A model generated the notes under the pieces. That model worked only from the letters and a program-made list of their open reading frames with translations. It was not told the origin of the DNA and made no database searches. Positions 51,896 through 61,670 of a stretch of 64,000 nucleotides of DNA are shown piece after piece; position 1 is the first letter of the stretch, and each line of letters opens with the position of its first letter. Where the stretch lies: contig NZ_AP024851.1 of assembly GCF_024346675.1 (NCBI RefSeq), positions 1,116,001 to 1,180,000 on the forward strand, read 5' to 3'. The position numbers and the translations under genes were made by a program. Source of the stretch: Photobacterium sanguinicancri (GTDB lineage: Bacteria > Pseudomonadota > Gammaproteobacteria > Enterobacterales > Vibrionaceae).

Positions 51896-53788
51896 TTACA
51901 GTTTATAACGCTCGACTTCTTTTTCTAGCTGGTCAGCTAGCGCCTTTAATCCTTCAGCTTGTTTTGCTGCCGCCAGTGCTTCTTCCGCCATGTGGTTCGC
52001 CACTTCTTGCACACCTTCCGTATTACGACTTATTTCAGCAGTAACACTGGATTGCTCTTCAGCCGCTGAAGCAATTTGGGTCGACATATCGTTAATCACA
52101 GTGATTTGTCGTGCGATATCATCAAGACTTACACCAGCATTATTTACATCTTGAACACTGGTTTCAGCTAGCTGATGACTATCGGACATCACATCAACCG
52201 CTTGCTTTGTCGTTGACTGTAAAGTCTCAATCATAGATTGGATTTCTTCAGTAGAAGTATGAGTACGTTGCGAAAGTACGCGTACCTCATCTGCCACAAC
52301 AGCAAAGCCACGGCCTTGATCGCCTGCGCGTGCCGCTTCAATTGCTGCGTTAAGGGCCAACAAGTTTGTTTGTTCGGCAATCGAACGAATGGTTGCCAGG
52401 ATTGAGCTAATTTTTAATGCATGATCATTAAGGTGTTCGATAATACTCACCGCACTATCAACTTCTTGCGCTAAGTTACCTATTGATGTTTGGCTCTGCC
52501 CTACCTGAGTATGCCCATTTTCAGATAAGCCAACTGCCTCTTCTGCACTCTTCGCTGTATTTTCGGCATTATTCGCAATCTCTTGCGTTGCACTCGCCAT
52601 TTCTGCCACCGCTGTCGCCACCATAGTGATTTCATCTTGCTGGCGACGAATACTTTCACTACGTGCCAAGGCAGAGTCTGCCGTATTTGCCGCGGCTTCA
52701 TTTAAGTGATGCGTAATATCGCGTAGTTTGGTCGCCATAATATGTTGACGAGAAACAAACTGATTAAAGTTGTCGGCTAACTTACCAATATCATCATCGC
52801 TTTGAACATCAATACGTACAGTTAAATCACCTTCACCGTTTGCAATATCTGCCAATGCATCAGAGACAGTATTCAGTTCTCGTAATTGGTGAGTCACTAG
52901 CCAAGCCACAAAAACAGAAACAAAGAGCAAAATAGCTAAGCCAATCAAGGCTTGTTTGATCAACATATCACGCATTGGTGCTTCAAGTGTGTCTTGATCC
53001 ATCACTAACGCAATCGCCCAAGATGTATTCGGTACTGCTGCGACCACAACCGCTTTTTCCACACCGCCAACTTGGCTAAAAAAGAAGTTATCCGCCGACA
53101 TAACGCGTTGCAGCTTATCAGCCGCAAAGTCAGCGCCAATATCAGTCAGTGGTTTTAACTGCATTTTCGCATTAGGGTGAGCAACAACAACGTTATCGCG
53201 AGTATCAAGTAACATCGCATAGCCTTTACCCGGTACCGCAATATTCAATACATCTTTGACCAACTCGCCCATGGCAAGATTCGAGGCCGCGACACCAATA
53301 ATTTGGCCTTGTTGAAACACAGGATCGGCTAACGTCACCACGAGTGTTTGCATAGTGTGGCTAACATAAGGCTTAGTTGTAATAGGTTGACGAGCCGCAT
53401 ACGCTTCTTTGTACCAACCACGACTACGAGGATCGTATCCTGCTTTATTTAGCGATGGATCATGACGGTGCATGACACCTTCACGCGTACCGTAATAGCT
53501 CAGGCCAAAATCACCCGACACCAGCGTTTGTTTCAAATGAGAAACGATGTCTAAATTTGGGTCTAGTTCGATTGCTTCTTTTAGAGCTTGAACTGCTTGT
53601 TGGCGGGATCCAAACCAATCGCCAATCCCCTTACTATAAGCCGCTGCTGTGTTGTGACTTTCACTGCGAATAGCATCCCAGGCTTGATCTTTCATCGATT
53701 GATATGAAAACCAAACTAATACGACAATTGTCAAAAAAATTAATGAAAGGCTTGATAAAACCAATTTCATTTTTAAAGATAACCGCAT
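51896..53788 (-). CDS. Methyl-accepting chemotaxis protein (dCache sensor)
   Basis: 630 aa. First membrane helix at residues 9-30, periplasmic dCache-type sensor (about 35-275; [17 protein letters not shown] is characteristic), second helix about 280-300, a HAMP domain ([19 protein letters not shown]) and the signalling domain with hairpin tip [37 protein letters not shown]. The ligand is unknown; amino acids are common for this sensor type. A palindrome AGTTATATAACT lies just upstream. Confidence 0.93.
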   Translation of the reverse strand: MRLSLKMKLVLSSLSLIFLTIVVLVWFSYQSMKDQAWDAIRSESHNTAAAYSKGIGDWFGSRQQAVQALKEAIELDPNLDIVSHLKQTLVSGDFGLSYYGTREGVMHRHDPSLNKAGYDPRSRGWYKEAYAARQPITTKPYVSHTMQTLVVTLADPVFQQGQIIGVAASNLAMGELVKDVLNIAVPGKGYAMLLDTRDNVVVAHPNAKMQLKPLTDIGADFAADKLQRVMSADNFFFSQVGGVEKAVVVAAVPNTSWAIALVMDQDTLEAPMRDMLIKQALIGLAILLFVSVFVAWLVTHQLRELNTVSDALADIANGEGDLTVRIDVQSDDDIGKLADNFNQFVSRQHIMATKLRDITHHLNEAAANTADSALARSESIRRQQDEITMVATAVAEMASATQEIANNAENTAKSAEEAVGLSENGHTQVGQSQTSIGNLAQEVDSAVSIIEHLNDHALKISSILATIRSIAEQTNLLALNAAIEAARAGDQGRGFAVVADEVRVLSQRTHTSTEEIQSMIETLQSTTKQAVDVMSDSHQLAETSVQDVNNAGVSLDDIARQITVINDMSTQIASAAEEQSSVTAEISRNTEGVQEVANHMAEEALAAAKQAEGLKALADQLEKEVERYKL

Positions 53789-53800
53789 AATATCCCTTAT

Positions 53801-53812
53801 AGTTATATAACT
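53801..53812. promoter_or_regulatory. AT-rich palindrome upstream of the chemotaxis receptor
   Basis: AGTTATATAACT is a 12-bp perfect palindrome 13 bp upstream of the receptor ATG. It may be a promoter element or operator; AT-rich palindromes occur by chance, so the call is weak. Confidence 0.3.
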
Positions 53813-53925
53813 TATCTAAAACCATTTAGTTATAACGGATATTAATGCAAGCGGTAATTTGATCTGCGACACATATCAAACTAATTACAATGCACTCAAT
53901 TGTTAGGGCAGAATGAGAACAAAGT

Positions 53926-53959
53926 GTTCACTTTGAGTTCACTTTGTATCCTTTACAAT
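53926..53959 (+). promoter_or_regulatory. PhoP-box-like direct repeat and -10 element
   Basis: GTTCACTTTG occurs at 53926-53935 and 53937-53946, an 11-bp period as in PhoP/OmpR-type boxes (GTTTA-N6-GTTTA). The second GTTCA ends 12 bp before TACAAT (53954-53959), the geometry of PhoP-activated promoters from general knowledge. It lies upstream of the PepSY-regulator-kinase operon, so it suggests autoregulation. Confidence 0.65.
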
Positions 53960-53996
53960 AATCACCATGATAAATATCCATTGGTGGAAGGTACTT

Positions 53997-54368
53997 ATGA
54001 AGGTAAGCAAGATCATTAAGTCACTGACATTAAGCACAATGCTTTGCTGGGTCACCCTTGTGAGTGCAACAGCAGCTGCAGCCCCCACCCCGCGATTAGA
54101 AATAGACGAAGATCACGATGACTTCATGGAAGCGGTCGAACATGGGTTGATACAATCTTTCTCTGCATTGCAATCAACCGTCGCGAGACAATTGCACGGC
54201 CGCATTATCAAAGTTGAATTAGAAGAAGACGACGACATCTGGATTTATGAGCTTAAATTACTCGATCCAAACAATAATATCGTCAAAGTCGAATACGATG
54301 CCCGCACGCTTTCTATTATCAAAATATCGGGGCGTCAGCTTGAAAATATTATCAAGGGAACAGAATGA
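53997..54368 (+). CDS. Periplasmic PepSY-domain protein
   Basis: 123 aa from ATG 53997 (MKVSKIIK), after GGAAGG; the frame extends ten codons upstream without support. Signal peptide ending AAAA-PTP. A PepSY-like domain follows: QLHGRIIKVELEEDDDIWIYELKLLDPNNNIVKVEYDA. Acidic throughout (IDEDHDD). It overlaps the response regulator gene by 4 nt. PepSY proteins next to two-component systems are thought to modulate the sensor. Confidence 0.8.
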   Translation: MKVSKIIKSLTLSTMLCWVTLVSATAAAAPTPRLEIDEDHDDFMEAVEHGLIQSFSALQSTVARQLHGRIIKVELEEDDDIWIYELKLLDPNNNIVKVEYDARTLSIIKISGRQLENIIKGTE

Positions 54369-55030
54369 AAATCTTAGTTGTTGAAGACGAAGCCACCCTG
54401 GGTGGTCAAATTGTCGAAGGCCTGGAACAAAATGGCTGGGTTGCTGAACTATCAAGTGATGGTATCGACGCATTGTACCGCGCGACCTCAGAGCCTTGGG
54501 ACGCCATTGTCCTTGATCTGGGGCTACCTAAATTAGATGGTTTAACCGTTTTGAAAGGTATTCGCGATGAAAACGTCAATACGCCCGTAGTTATTTTAAG
54601 TGCCCGTAACGAACTCACACAACGTGTAGAGGGGTTGAATGCAGGTGCTGACGACTACCTCACCAAGCCTTTTCAAATGGTTGAGTTGATTGCACGCTTA
54701 CGTGCGCAGTTACGCCGTGCATCTGGTAGTGGTTCACCTGTTATTCAAGCAAGTGGCCTAAGCCTAGATACCCGTACTTCTAAAGTGATGTGGCAAGGCC
54801 AAGCTATCGACCTAACAGCACTCGAATTTAAAGTGTTGGCTTACCTTATGCACAACACAGACAAAGTGATTTCACGCACCGAACTTGTTGAGCATATTTA
54901 TAAACAAGATTTCGACCGTGACTCAAATACCATTGAAGTCTTCATTGGCCGCATCCGTCGCAAAATTGGTGGTGATGTAATAAAAACGGTTCGAGGGCTA
55001 GGATACCGCATCAATGCCGACGCTAAATAA
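54365..55030 (+). CDS. OmpR/PhoP-type response regulator
   Basis: 221 aa. Receiver: acidic pocket VVEDE, phospho-acceptor Asp in AIVLDLGLPKLDG, then ILSARN and Lys in DDYLTKPF. Winged helix C-terminal: LTALEFKVLAYLMHNTDKVISRTELVEHIY and RRKIGGDVIKTVRGLGYRI. It overlaps both neighbours, so the three genes form one operon. The PhoP-box-like promoter repeat suggests it controls itself. Confidence 0.92.
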   Translation: MKILVVEDEATLGGQIVEGLEQNGWVAELSSDGIDALYRATSEPWDAIVLDLGLPKLDGLTVLKGIRDENVNTPVVILSARNELTQRVEGLNAGADDYLTKPFQMVELIARLRAQLRRASGSGSPVIQASGLSLDTRTSKVMWQGQAIDLTALEFKVLAYLMHNTDKVISRTELVEHIYKQDFDRDSNTIEVFIGRIRRKIGGDVIKTVRGLGYRINADAK

Positions 55031-56357
55031 GGCCAACCGTACGCCTGCTAGCCTTCGTAGCCGCTTACTTTTTGCAGCGGCTGCTTGGTTATTGATCATC
55101 ACTGTCAGTGCGGGTTATCTCGTACCCAACGTTATTCACCAATATTTGGTCGATCAAGAAAAACAGCAACTTGACTTGTACCTCGATGAAATAACCGCGC
55201 TGGCCGATACAGACGCCAATGGGCGCATCACCATTACCGCTCCGATGGCTAACCCTCGTTTTCAGTCACCCTACAGCGGTTTATATTGGTCACTCAGTAC
55301 CGAACAGTTCCAGCTTCGTTCTCGCTCTTTGTGGGATAGCCGCATTTCAGGCAATAAAGAAGAAGGTTTTACAGGTCCAAACGACCAAGCGCTACTCACC
55401 GTAAATCGTAATATCTACCTCCCTGATATTGATGACCCTGTATCCTTAACGATCGCGATAGATAAGAGTCGTCTTAACGACACGCTTCATCAGCTTAATC
55501 ACGGCTTATGGATCTTATTGCTGATCATGGCGGTTGGTATGTTAATGCTCACTTGGCTCCAAGTGAGCTGGTCATTACTACCCCTGAAAAAGCTACAAGC
55601 AAATTTAAAGCAAGTACGTGACGGCAATACCACAGAGCTCAAGGCGAATTACCCCAAAGAAGTGCAACCAGTTATTGATGACTTAAACGCACTGCTATTT
55701 CACTACCAAGAGTTGTTAGAACGCGCACGAAATCAATCGGGCAACCTTTCGCATGCGCTCAAAACACCCATTGCGATTCTAAACAATGAGGTTACTGCAC
55801 TACCAAGCGAAGCCAGAGAAAAGTTAGCGCCTACTATCAACCAGTTACAACAACACATCGACTATCATCTCGGTCGTGCTCGTATGGCAGGCGCTGCAAA
55901 TATCCTTGCAGCGAAAACACCACCGTCAGCGCGAATTGATGCTATTTCAATGGCGATGGATAAAATCTACGCCCAGCGCGGTGTTGTGCTAGTCAATGAA
56001 GTTGAGAGTGATATTTTGGTTGCCGTTGAGAAACGCGACCTTGATGAGATCATTGGTAACCTTATCGAGAACAGTTACAAATGGGCAGATAACTTAATCC
56101 GAGTTTACATGGAACCCAATACAGAGCAAACCATTCATATTGTGATTGAAGATGATGGCCCAGGGATTAGCGATGAAGGTTGTATTGAAGTATTAAAACG
56201 CGGTGTACGACTTGATGAATCGACCCCTGGTACTGGCCTTGGCTTGAATATCGCCAATGAGTTAACCCACAGCTATCGCGGTGAACTGACGCTTTCTCGT
56301 GCCCATCTTGGTGGTTTGAGAGTGGATTTGCTGCTTCCTCTTCCACGAGGGGCTTAA
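55014..56357 (+). CDS. Sensor histidine kinase (PhoQ-like)
   Basis: 447 aa. Membrane helices at about residues 18-38 and 163-185 flank a periplasmic sensor of about 125 residues. H-box NLSHALKTPIAILNN, N-box IGNLIENSYKWA, G-boxes EDDGPGISDE and GTGLGLNIANEL. The SHALKTP H-box is that of PhoQ-group kinases. It overlaps the regulator gene by 17 nt. The signal (divalent cations, peptides or acid for PhoQ) cannot be read from sequence. Confidence 0.9.
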   Translation: MPTLNKANRTPASLRSRLLFAAAAWLLIITVSAGYLVPNVIHQYLVDQEKQQLDLYLDEITALADTDANGRITITAPMANPRFQSPYSGLYWSLSTEQFQLRSRSLWDSRISGNKEEGFTGPNDQALLTVNRNIYLPDIDDPVSLTIAIDKSRLNDTLHQLNHGLWILLLIMAVGMLMLTWLQVSWSLLPLKKLQANLKQVRDGNTTELKANYPKEVQPVIDDLNALLFHYQELLERARNQSGNLSHALKTPIAILNNEVTALPSEAREKLAPTINQLQQHIDYHLGRARMAGAANILAAKTPPSARIDAISMAMDKIYAQRGVVLVNEVESDILVAVEKRDLDEIIGNLIENSYKWADNLIRVYMEPNTEQTIHIVIEDDGPGISDEGCIEVLKRGVRLDESTPGTGLGLNIANELTHSYRGELTLSRAHLGGLRVDLLLPLPRGA

Positions 56358-56368
56358 ACTTAATAGAC

Positions 56369-56403
56369 CCTATCTTTCATCTACAACATAGATGAAAGAT
56401 AGG
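56369..56403 (+). terminator. Long hairpin after the histidine kinase
   Basis: A perfect 15-bp stem (56369-56383 with 56389-56403) and 5-nt loop lie 12 nt after the stop. No T-run follows, so it may protect the 3' end rather than terminate. Confidence 0.6.
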
Positions 56404-56464
56404 CTCATTATGTATGGTACGCGTTCCGCGCTTTACTTGAGTAATAACGTATTGCGTTATATTA

Positions 56465-56704
56465 CTAAACTGGCCACACCGTCAAATTCACAATACGCAC
56501 AACGACGCCCAGCACGAAGCAAGCAACACCCATGCGGTACCAACGGTATTCAGCCACATCCATGCCGACACGCTTGAAAAACATGGTCGCCACACCTAGC
56601 CAGTTTTGAGTTCGCTGACCAAATTGCAGCATGCTTTTCGCAATCATTAGTACACCTATGGTGATCAAAACCACTTCTATTACCGATAGACTTGTTTGCA
56701 GCAT
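56465..56704 (-). CDS. Small membrane protein of unknown function (79 aa)
   Basis: 79 aa from ATG 56704 (MLQTSLSVIEVV), with AGGGA 7 nt upstream; a longer frame to 56794 lacks this support. Two hydrophobic helices (about residues 5-22 and 58-77) flank a basic loop (QFGQRTQNWLGVATMFFKRVG). No family recognised. Confidence 0.65.
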   Translation of the reverse strand: MLQTSLSVIEVVLITIGVLMIAKSMLQFGQRTQNWLGVATMFFKRVGMDVAEYRWYRMGVACFVLGVVVRIVNLTVWPV

Positions 56705-56895
56705 ACAGACATCCCTTTGATAGCTTTCACGTCTACTCTCAGCATAAGCGAAAGGGCGATACAGGCAATTAGACCTTAGTGGCAACTTGTACATACTTTA
56801 TTTCAACGGATTACCACAAAAGCCACATGCTTATTTAACTACTTTGGTGTAGTATCGCGTCCCCGAGAATGAACAACTACTGATATCGAGGCACT

Positions 56896-58542
56896 ATGCA
56901 ACTTCTCGAAGCCAAATTACAAAAAATCGATCGACACAATTACCGCAGCTATTCTAGCCTTCGTGGCGAATACAAATTCGTCGACTTCGACTTTTATATC
57001 GATATCACTCAAGCAGACCCATACGCGCCTGCTTCTCGTGTTCGTGCGCATCGCGCATGGTCACTAACTGACCTAGCATGGCTTAAAGACCAGTCTGCAG
57101 ATTACCAACGTGCAGCACGTGATTTTATTGCACGTGCATTCGCCGATCTTGCTCAGCAAGAAAATGGGATCAGAATTGACCGTCCGGGACAAACCGTTCT
57201 TGATCGTACTGCCGTTGTCTTCGATGACGAAGGTATTGAATTACGTTTTCGCGTAAACCTACCGTCTGACGGCCGTACTATCATTGCGAAAAAAACACTG
57301 AACCTGCTTACCTTCACTATGCCAAAAATCATCCGCCGTGCAACGATTGCACGCGAACTTGATATTGAAGCAATGAAACGTCACTGTGAAGCGGTTGAAG
57401 ACCAAGTTGCCCTTCGTGCTCAGTTAAAAGAACATAACTTATTAGCGTTTGTCGCTGATAACAGCATTTTACCTCGCCTTGCAGGTAACAATGATTCACC
57501 TCTTGCTGATGCCGTTCCTTTCATCGCACCTGAATCACTGGCGATTGAATTAGACGCACCGCACCGCGGTAAAGTTCGCGGCATGGGTGTACCAACGGGT
57601 ATCACCATGATTGTTGGTGGTGGTTTCCACGGTAAATCTACCCTACTGAATGCGATTGAAAGCTCAGTATTCGATCACCTACCTGGCGATGGTCGTGAGT
57701 ACATCGTATCTGACGAAACGGCAGCGAAGATTCGTGCCGAAGATGGACGTTGTGTGCATAACGTTGATCTATCACCGTACATCTCTAACCTGCCAATGGG
57801 TAAAGATACGGCATCGTTCAGTTCGCAAAACGCTTCTGGCTCAACGTCGCAAGCGGCATGGTTACAAGAATCTATCGAAGCAGGTGCTCGCGCCCTACTT
57901 ATCGATGAAGATACCTCGGCATCTAACTTCATGATCCGTGATGAGCGTATGCAAGCACTGATCGCAAAAGATGACGAGCCAATCACACCGTTAGTGGACC
58001 GTGTATCACTACTACGTGACCAGCTAAACGTTTCAGTATTGCTTGTTATGGGTGGTTCTGGTGACTACCTAGATGTTGCTGATACCGTGATTCAAATGCA
58101 CAACTACCAAGCTGTTGACGTTACAGCAAAAGCGAAAGAAGTTGTCGCTTCGCACCCGACGCGTCGTGCTCTAGAAGGTACTGAAACACTGCAACGTCCA
58201 CGTACTCGTCCACTGAACCGTGCCGCGCTTAAAGCATTGCTTGAAGACGGTAAATTCCGTGTCCAAGTAAAAGACAAATCAGCGATGCGTTTTGGCCGTG
58301 AATTAGTAGATTTGAAAGCACTAGAACAAGTTGCCGATTCAAGCCAACTTCATACTATTGGCTGGCTATGGTTCCAACTTGCTCAAGGCAAAGGTTGGGA
58401 AAAAGTACCAAGCAAGGCATTTGCCGACATGCTAAATGATGACTGGTTTGCCATGATGCCAAACTACGGCGACTTAGCAAAACCACGTGTTATTGAAGTG
58501 ATGGCGGTACTAAACCGTATGCGCAAATCTGAATTCAAATAA
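56896..58542 (+). CDS. ABC-class ATPase (COG3044-like)
   Basis: 548 aa. Soluble. Walker A GGGFHGKSTLL lies at about residue 238 and Walker B ARALLIDEDTSASNFM at about 335, with the ABC-like signature replaced by FSSQNASGSTSQA. A basic N-terminal domain (residues 1-200) precedes it. Known as the predicted ATPase of the ABC class; the related trypanosome protein MRB1590 binds RNA. Cellular function in bacteria is not established. GAGG precedes the ATG; a strong terminator follows. Confidence 0.85.
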   Translation: MQLLEAKLQKIDRHNYRSYSSLRGEYKFVDFDFYIDITQADPYAPASRVRAHRAWSLTDLAWLKDQSADYQRAARDFIARAFADLAQQENGIRIDRPGQTVLDRTAVVFDDEGIELRFRVNLPSDGRTIIAKKTLNLLTFTMPKIIRRATIARELDIEAMKRHCEAVEDQVALRAQLKEHNLLAFVADNSILPRLAGNNDSPLADAVPFIAPESLAIELDAPHRGKVRGMGVPTGITMIVGGGFHGKSTLLNAIESSVFDHLPGDGREYIVSDETAAKIRAEDGRCVHNVDLSPYISNLPMGKDTASFSSQNASGSTSQAAWLQESIEAGARALLIDEDTSASNFMIRDERMQALIAKDDEPITPLVDRVSLLRDQLNVSVLLVMGGSGDYLDVADTVIQMHNYQAVDVTAKAKEVVASHPTRRALEGTETLQRPRTRPLNRAALKALLEDGKFRVQVKDKSAMRFGRELVDLKALEQVADSSQLHTIGWLWFQLAQGKGWEKVPSKAFADMLNDDWFAMMPNYGDLAKPRVIEVMAVLNRMRKSEFK

Positions 58543-58600
58543 CAGCGGCAACACATACTGAATTAGACTCAGTTGTGACATTACACTAACGCTCAAATAG

Positions 58601-58636
58601 AAAAAGCGGCTCGGTTAATCCCGAGCCGCTTTTTTA
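58601..58636 (+). terminator. Intrinsic terminator after the ABC-class ATPase
   Basis: AAAAAGCGGCTCGG pairs with CCGAGCCGCTTTTT (14 bp, loop ttaatc) with T-run. Confidence 0.93.
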
Positions 58637-58671
58637 TCATCTTCGCCGTTATCAACGAGTCGTTTTATACT

Positions 58672-59564
58672 GGCGTTGTTGACTAAATCAGTGAACTCTT
58701 TGCTATTCAGTGATCAGAGCATTTATCAACGGATGTTTTAAGTGTCAGTAATGGCTAAGTCGAAGAACAAAATCACATACTGGAAGCGGTACAAGAAAGC
58801 ATTAGAGCACGTGTTTCGATTACATTCTGGGTTAATCGACTCTTAGATGTACTGAAAAGCGTGGTCGTGGTTCCAGTATACTGCTACCGCTATTAAAACA
58901 GCCTTGATGATTAAAAGGATTGATTCTCTTCCACTGCAAGGTTTTATCAATTCCATTTTCAAGCTTATGGATGTGCCACTTAGCTTGCCGGATTACACCT
59001 GTATCAGCAAACGAGCTAAGACTGCCGAGGCGAAATGTCGCAACCATAAAAAGTGCCGTCCAACATATTTCTATCGATTCCGCAGGCCTGAAAGTATTCG
59101 GTGACGGTGAGTAGAAAGCCCGAAAACATGGTTATGAGAAACGTAGAACTTGGCGAAAAATTCGAGATGCGTTTGGTGATATAGCTTACGATAGCAACGA
59201 ATGCCATAAGATCTTACAGCGCTAAGGGATAATTTCTCTTATCCCACCGAGGAAAAATGCAGGATATTGATGGTTATCCGAGAAACAATGCGGTATCGGC
59301 GTTGAAGGCTAATAACCTTGCTCAATGGAAACTCAACGCTGGATATCATTTTAGATCGCTCTCAGAAACCGTCATGTCGAAATATAAAGGATTAACCAAC
59401 ACCACCTTGATCGTAGTTACAACGGTCAAGGTGGTGAATACCTAGCCAATGTCAAATGCTTAAATAAAGTCATAAAACTAGGTATGCCAGAAAGAAAAGC
59501 TACTACCTAACATACAGCCAATTAATGCTAGATCTGCATAGAGCCTGACTTGACCAACAACGCT
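58672..59564 (+). mobile_element. Degenerate IS5-family insertion sequence with both ends
   Basis: The left end GGCGTTGTTGACTAAATCAG (58672-58691) and right end (59545-59564) are inverted copies with few mismatches and resemble IS903-group ends. Between them the transposase is broken in several frames: MAKSKNKITYWKRY at 58751, then a frame with KAWSWFQYTATAIKTAL and QGFINSIFKLMDVPLSLPDY, then HISIDSAGLKVFGDGE with the first catalytic Asp, and a last part NNAVSALKANNLAQWKLNAG. Stops, frameshifts and a deletion between the first and second catalytic Asp regions show it is dead. It has 893 bp, shorter than intact relatives. No clear target duplication was seen. Confidence 0.8.
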
Positions 59565-60261
59565 ATTCCGTTATCAATCTTTTTTATTAATGAATAAAAT
59601 ATATATCTTCCATTGCTATCTCAATAACTCGCAATGTGCATTTTCATCAACAGTGTCGCCAGTAAACATATCGGTACATCGTATATCTGCATCTTCTCTG
59701 ACTTGCAGCAAATATAATAAATTGGCATCTAAAACCTATAGGTTATCGAGCATTTCTATCTGACAAATCATATTCCCCAAAGTATTCATACACTATTCAA
59801 CTGGCTGCCTACTTTATCTATTGGATATATCATTATCTGTAAGTATTTTTTGCCTTCTTTTACGCTTAGCCTTGCTGTCTTAGCATTATGGTAACTGTGA
59901 AAAGGCTCATTAGGTTATCCCAGCTTAATTTAAGGCTTGGGTCATCCTTTATCAATAATATGGTTAGTCACATCAGCAGAGTTCATTACGCCATCATTCA
60001 AGCACATTTCACATAAAGGGATTTACGCCTGTAACTTTCTCTTAATCGCTTCCATGGACTAGACTGATAAAAAAGATAATTATCAGATATATGACCATTT
60101 TATTTTAACGATTTATTCTTATCACAATATGAGCAATTGTGACTTGAGAGCATTATTCCCTTACAGGTTGGATGAAAACAGGCTTTATACTCTATAATTA
60201 ATCCTGATTATCCCTTAAATTTCACTCATTAGACTACACTTACAGTAAAGTAAAAAACTCA
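59565..60261. other. AT-rich region between IS remnants
   Basis: About 700 bp, AT-rich, with frequent stops in all frames. No gene recognised. It is probably eroded mobile or coding DNA, as it lies between two transposase relics. Confidence 0.5.
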
Positions 60262-60441
60262 ATGCATGGGACTTACCATGCGATAAATAAGAAGGATCTT
60301 CCCCGTTACTTGTGAGAGTATTGTTTTAAGTTCAATAAGGCGCTTCAACCTTGTAAAGATGCTTGAACGCTTATTTACTCAGGTATTCAAACTGCATCGA
60401 TGCCTAAGCGGTTACTTAAGCTGGCAGAGGATCGGTGGTAA
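60262..60441 (+). pseudogene. C-terminal remnant of an IS1595-family transposase
   Basis: One frame reads HGTYHAINKKDLPRYL-stop-EYCFKFNKALQP...TLIYSGIQTASMPKRLLKLAEDRW-stop. This is the pattern of the C-terminal part of ISXO2/IS1595-type transposases (GTYH...RYL-EF-YRFNRR...). Two internal stops make it a relic. Its end GGTGGTAATCAGGTA (60434-60448) recurs on the opposite strand at 61671-61685. Confidence 0.7.
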
Positions 60442-60560
60442 TCAGGTAATTAATAAACCCACATAGCGGTTGGCTTAGACTGGTCAACATCGAAATGAAT
60501 AAATTTTTTATCAATACCAATTCTAAAATCGCCAACCTCTAATAGAGCGTTAATAACGCT

Positions 60561-60803
60561 TTATTCGTACATTTTAATTAGCAACAGCAATATCCACAAT
60601 ACATCCAGAGAGATGTGAACTAGAGGATTTACGCCAACATTAGCATTATGTTCTTCGCATCGTATTGAGCTAGTAAATTTAAATGGTACACCTGTAATAT
60701 CCCTTGCTAAGTCTAACACTTGGATTAATTCCGCTTCCATATTATTAAATTTCAGGGCACACCCCAAATTACATCTAAACTCGGAACGTTCGATGTATTT
60801 CAT
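60561..60803 (-). pseudogene. Frameshifted phage-type M15 peptidase
   Basis: The N-terminal part (RSEFRCNLGC, AELIQVLDLARDITG, FTSSIRCEEHNANVG) is that of Peptidase_M15-like phage and chromosomal D-Ala-D-Ala peptidases. In the called frame the end is unrelated (NPLVHISLDVLW). A shift at about 60620-60630 restores SSHLSGCIVDIAVAN, the zinc-site HLxGxAxDI motif. So one indel breaks the gene. It may be a relic of a prophage endolysin. Confidence 0.7.
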
Positions 60804-60945
60804 TTATTTACTCCATAAAGGAAGCCGCTCCACGGCATTACGCGCTAGGATGGTTTAATTAAGGCGGGAATCAGTGCGATATTGTTTACAATCGCGATCA
60901 AAGTAGTATTATGCATCTGAAATTTGAACAACTAACAAACTCAAT

Positions 60946-61419
60946 ATGAAAAAGGTTTTAATTGCTACAATTGCGACTTCTCTATTACTTACAGGCTGTG
61001 CAAAACGAATTCCACCAGTAAAAAAAGAAATTAATAACACATTTGTTTCAAACCTTTCTTATGATAAATCTTGGTCTAAAGCCGTAAGAGTATTCGCTAA
61101 GCATCAAATTGATATTGATACTCTTGAAAAAGATTCAGGCTTAATTGTAGCTAAATACACTCAGAGCTATGGTGCAAACAGTGGTTTTATGGATTGCGGC
61201 AAGTCAGCAAGATATGAAGTATTAGATTCTGTTAATATAAAATTCAATGTTTTCTTTGATGAAAAGAAAGAAAATGAAACAGAAGTTATGATCACAGCAA
61301 CAGGCCAAGGCGTAACTTACGTAACTAATGCCTACGGTCAGAAAGCACCTAATACTAGAAAGCTAGTTACTTGTTACAGTACAGGTAAATTTGAGCGCGA
61401 TTTCTTCAATATGATGTAA
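60946..61419 (+). CDS. Small lipoprotein of unknown function
   Basis: 157 aa. Signal with lipobox LLLTGC (Cys at residue 18). The mature part is alpha/beta, with SKAVRVFAKHQIDIDTLEKDSGLIVAKY, a pattern seen in small outer-membrane lipoproteins, and three further cysteines... two of them (MDCGKS and VTCYST) likely paired. AT-rich, without a clear ribosome binding site. It lies inside the region of relics but its frame is intact. Ends 1 nt before a tRNA-like sequence. Confidence 0.65.
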   Translation: MKKVLIATIATSLLLTGCAKRIPPVKKEINNTFVSNLSYDKSWSKAVRVFAKHQIDIDTLEKDSGLIVAKYTQSYGANSGFMDCGKSARYEVLDSVNIKFNVFFDEKKENETEVMITATGQGVTYVTNAYGQKAPNTRKLVTCYSTGKFERDFFNMM

Positions 61420-61420
61420 C

Positions 61421-61451
61421 TGGTACAGGCAGCGGGAATCGAACCCGCTGC
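61421..61451 (-). other. tRNA 3'-end-like sequence, possible attachment-site remnant
   Basis: On the minus strand GCAGCGGGTTCGATTCCCGC, with TGC and TGTACCA after it, looks like a T-arm (5-bp stem, TTCGATT loop), acceptor strand and CCA end. The rest of a tRNA (D-arm, anticodon) is not present upstream on that strand. Such partial tRNA ends are typical attL/attR scars of integrated elements. An 8-bp stem hairpin that acts as terminator of the lipoprotein gene is the alternative. Confidence 0.45.
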
Positions 61452-61670
61452 AGAGGTGTTTTTACTTTTTATAGGTCAAGGCTTTACCTTGTAGTATCAA
61501 TGTAATAAAAATTTTAGGGTAGCCTTATATCGTCTAGAGTAGCCTTGAAAAAGAACCTATTTTTATCGGCATTGAAATTGCCATTCAGTAGATACGAGTG
61601 GGTATTAACGAAATAACTAATAGTACAGGCATCATCAAACTGCTGATCCCTGAAATTTTTGGTATAAAAG

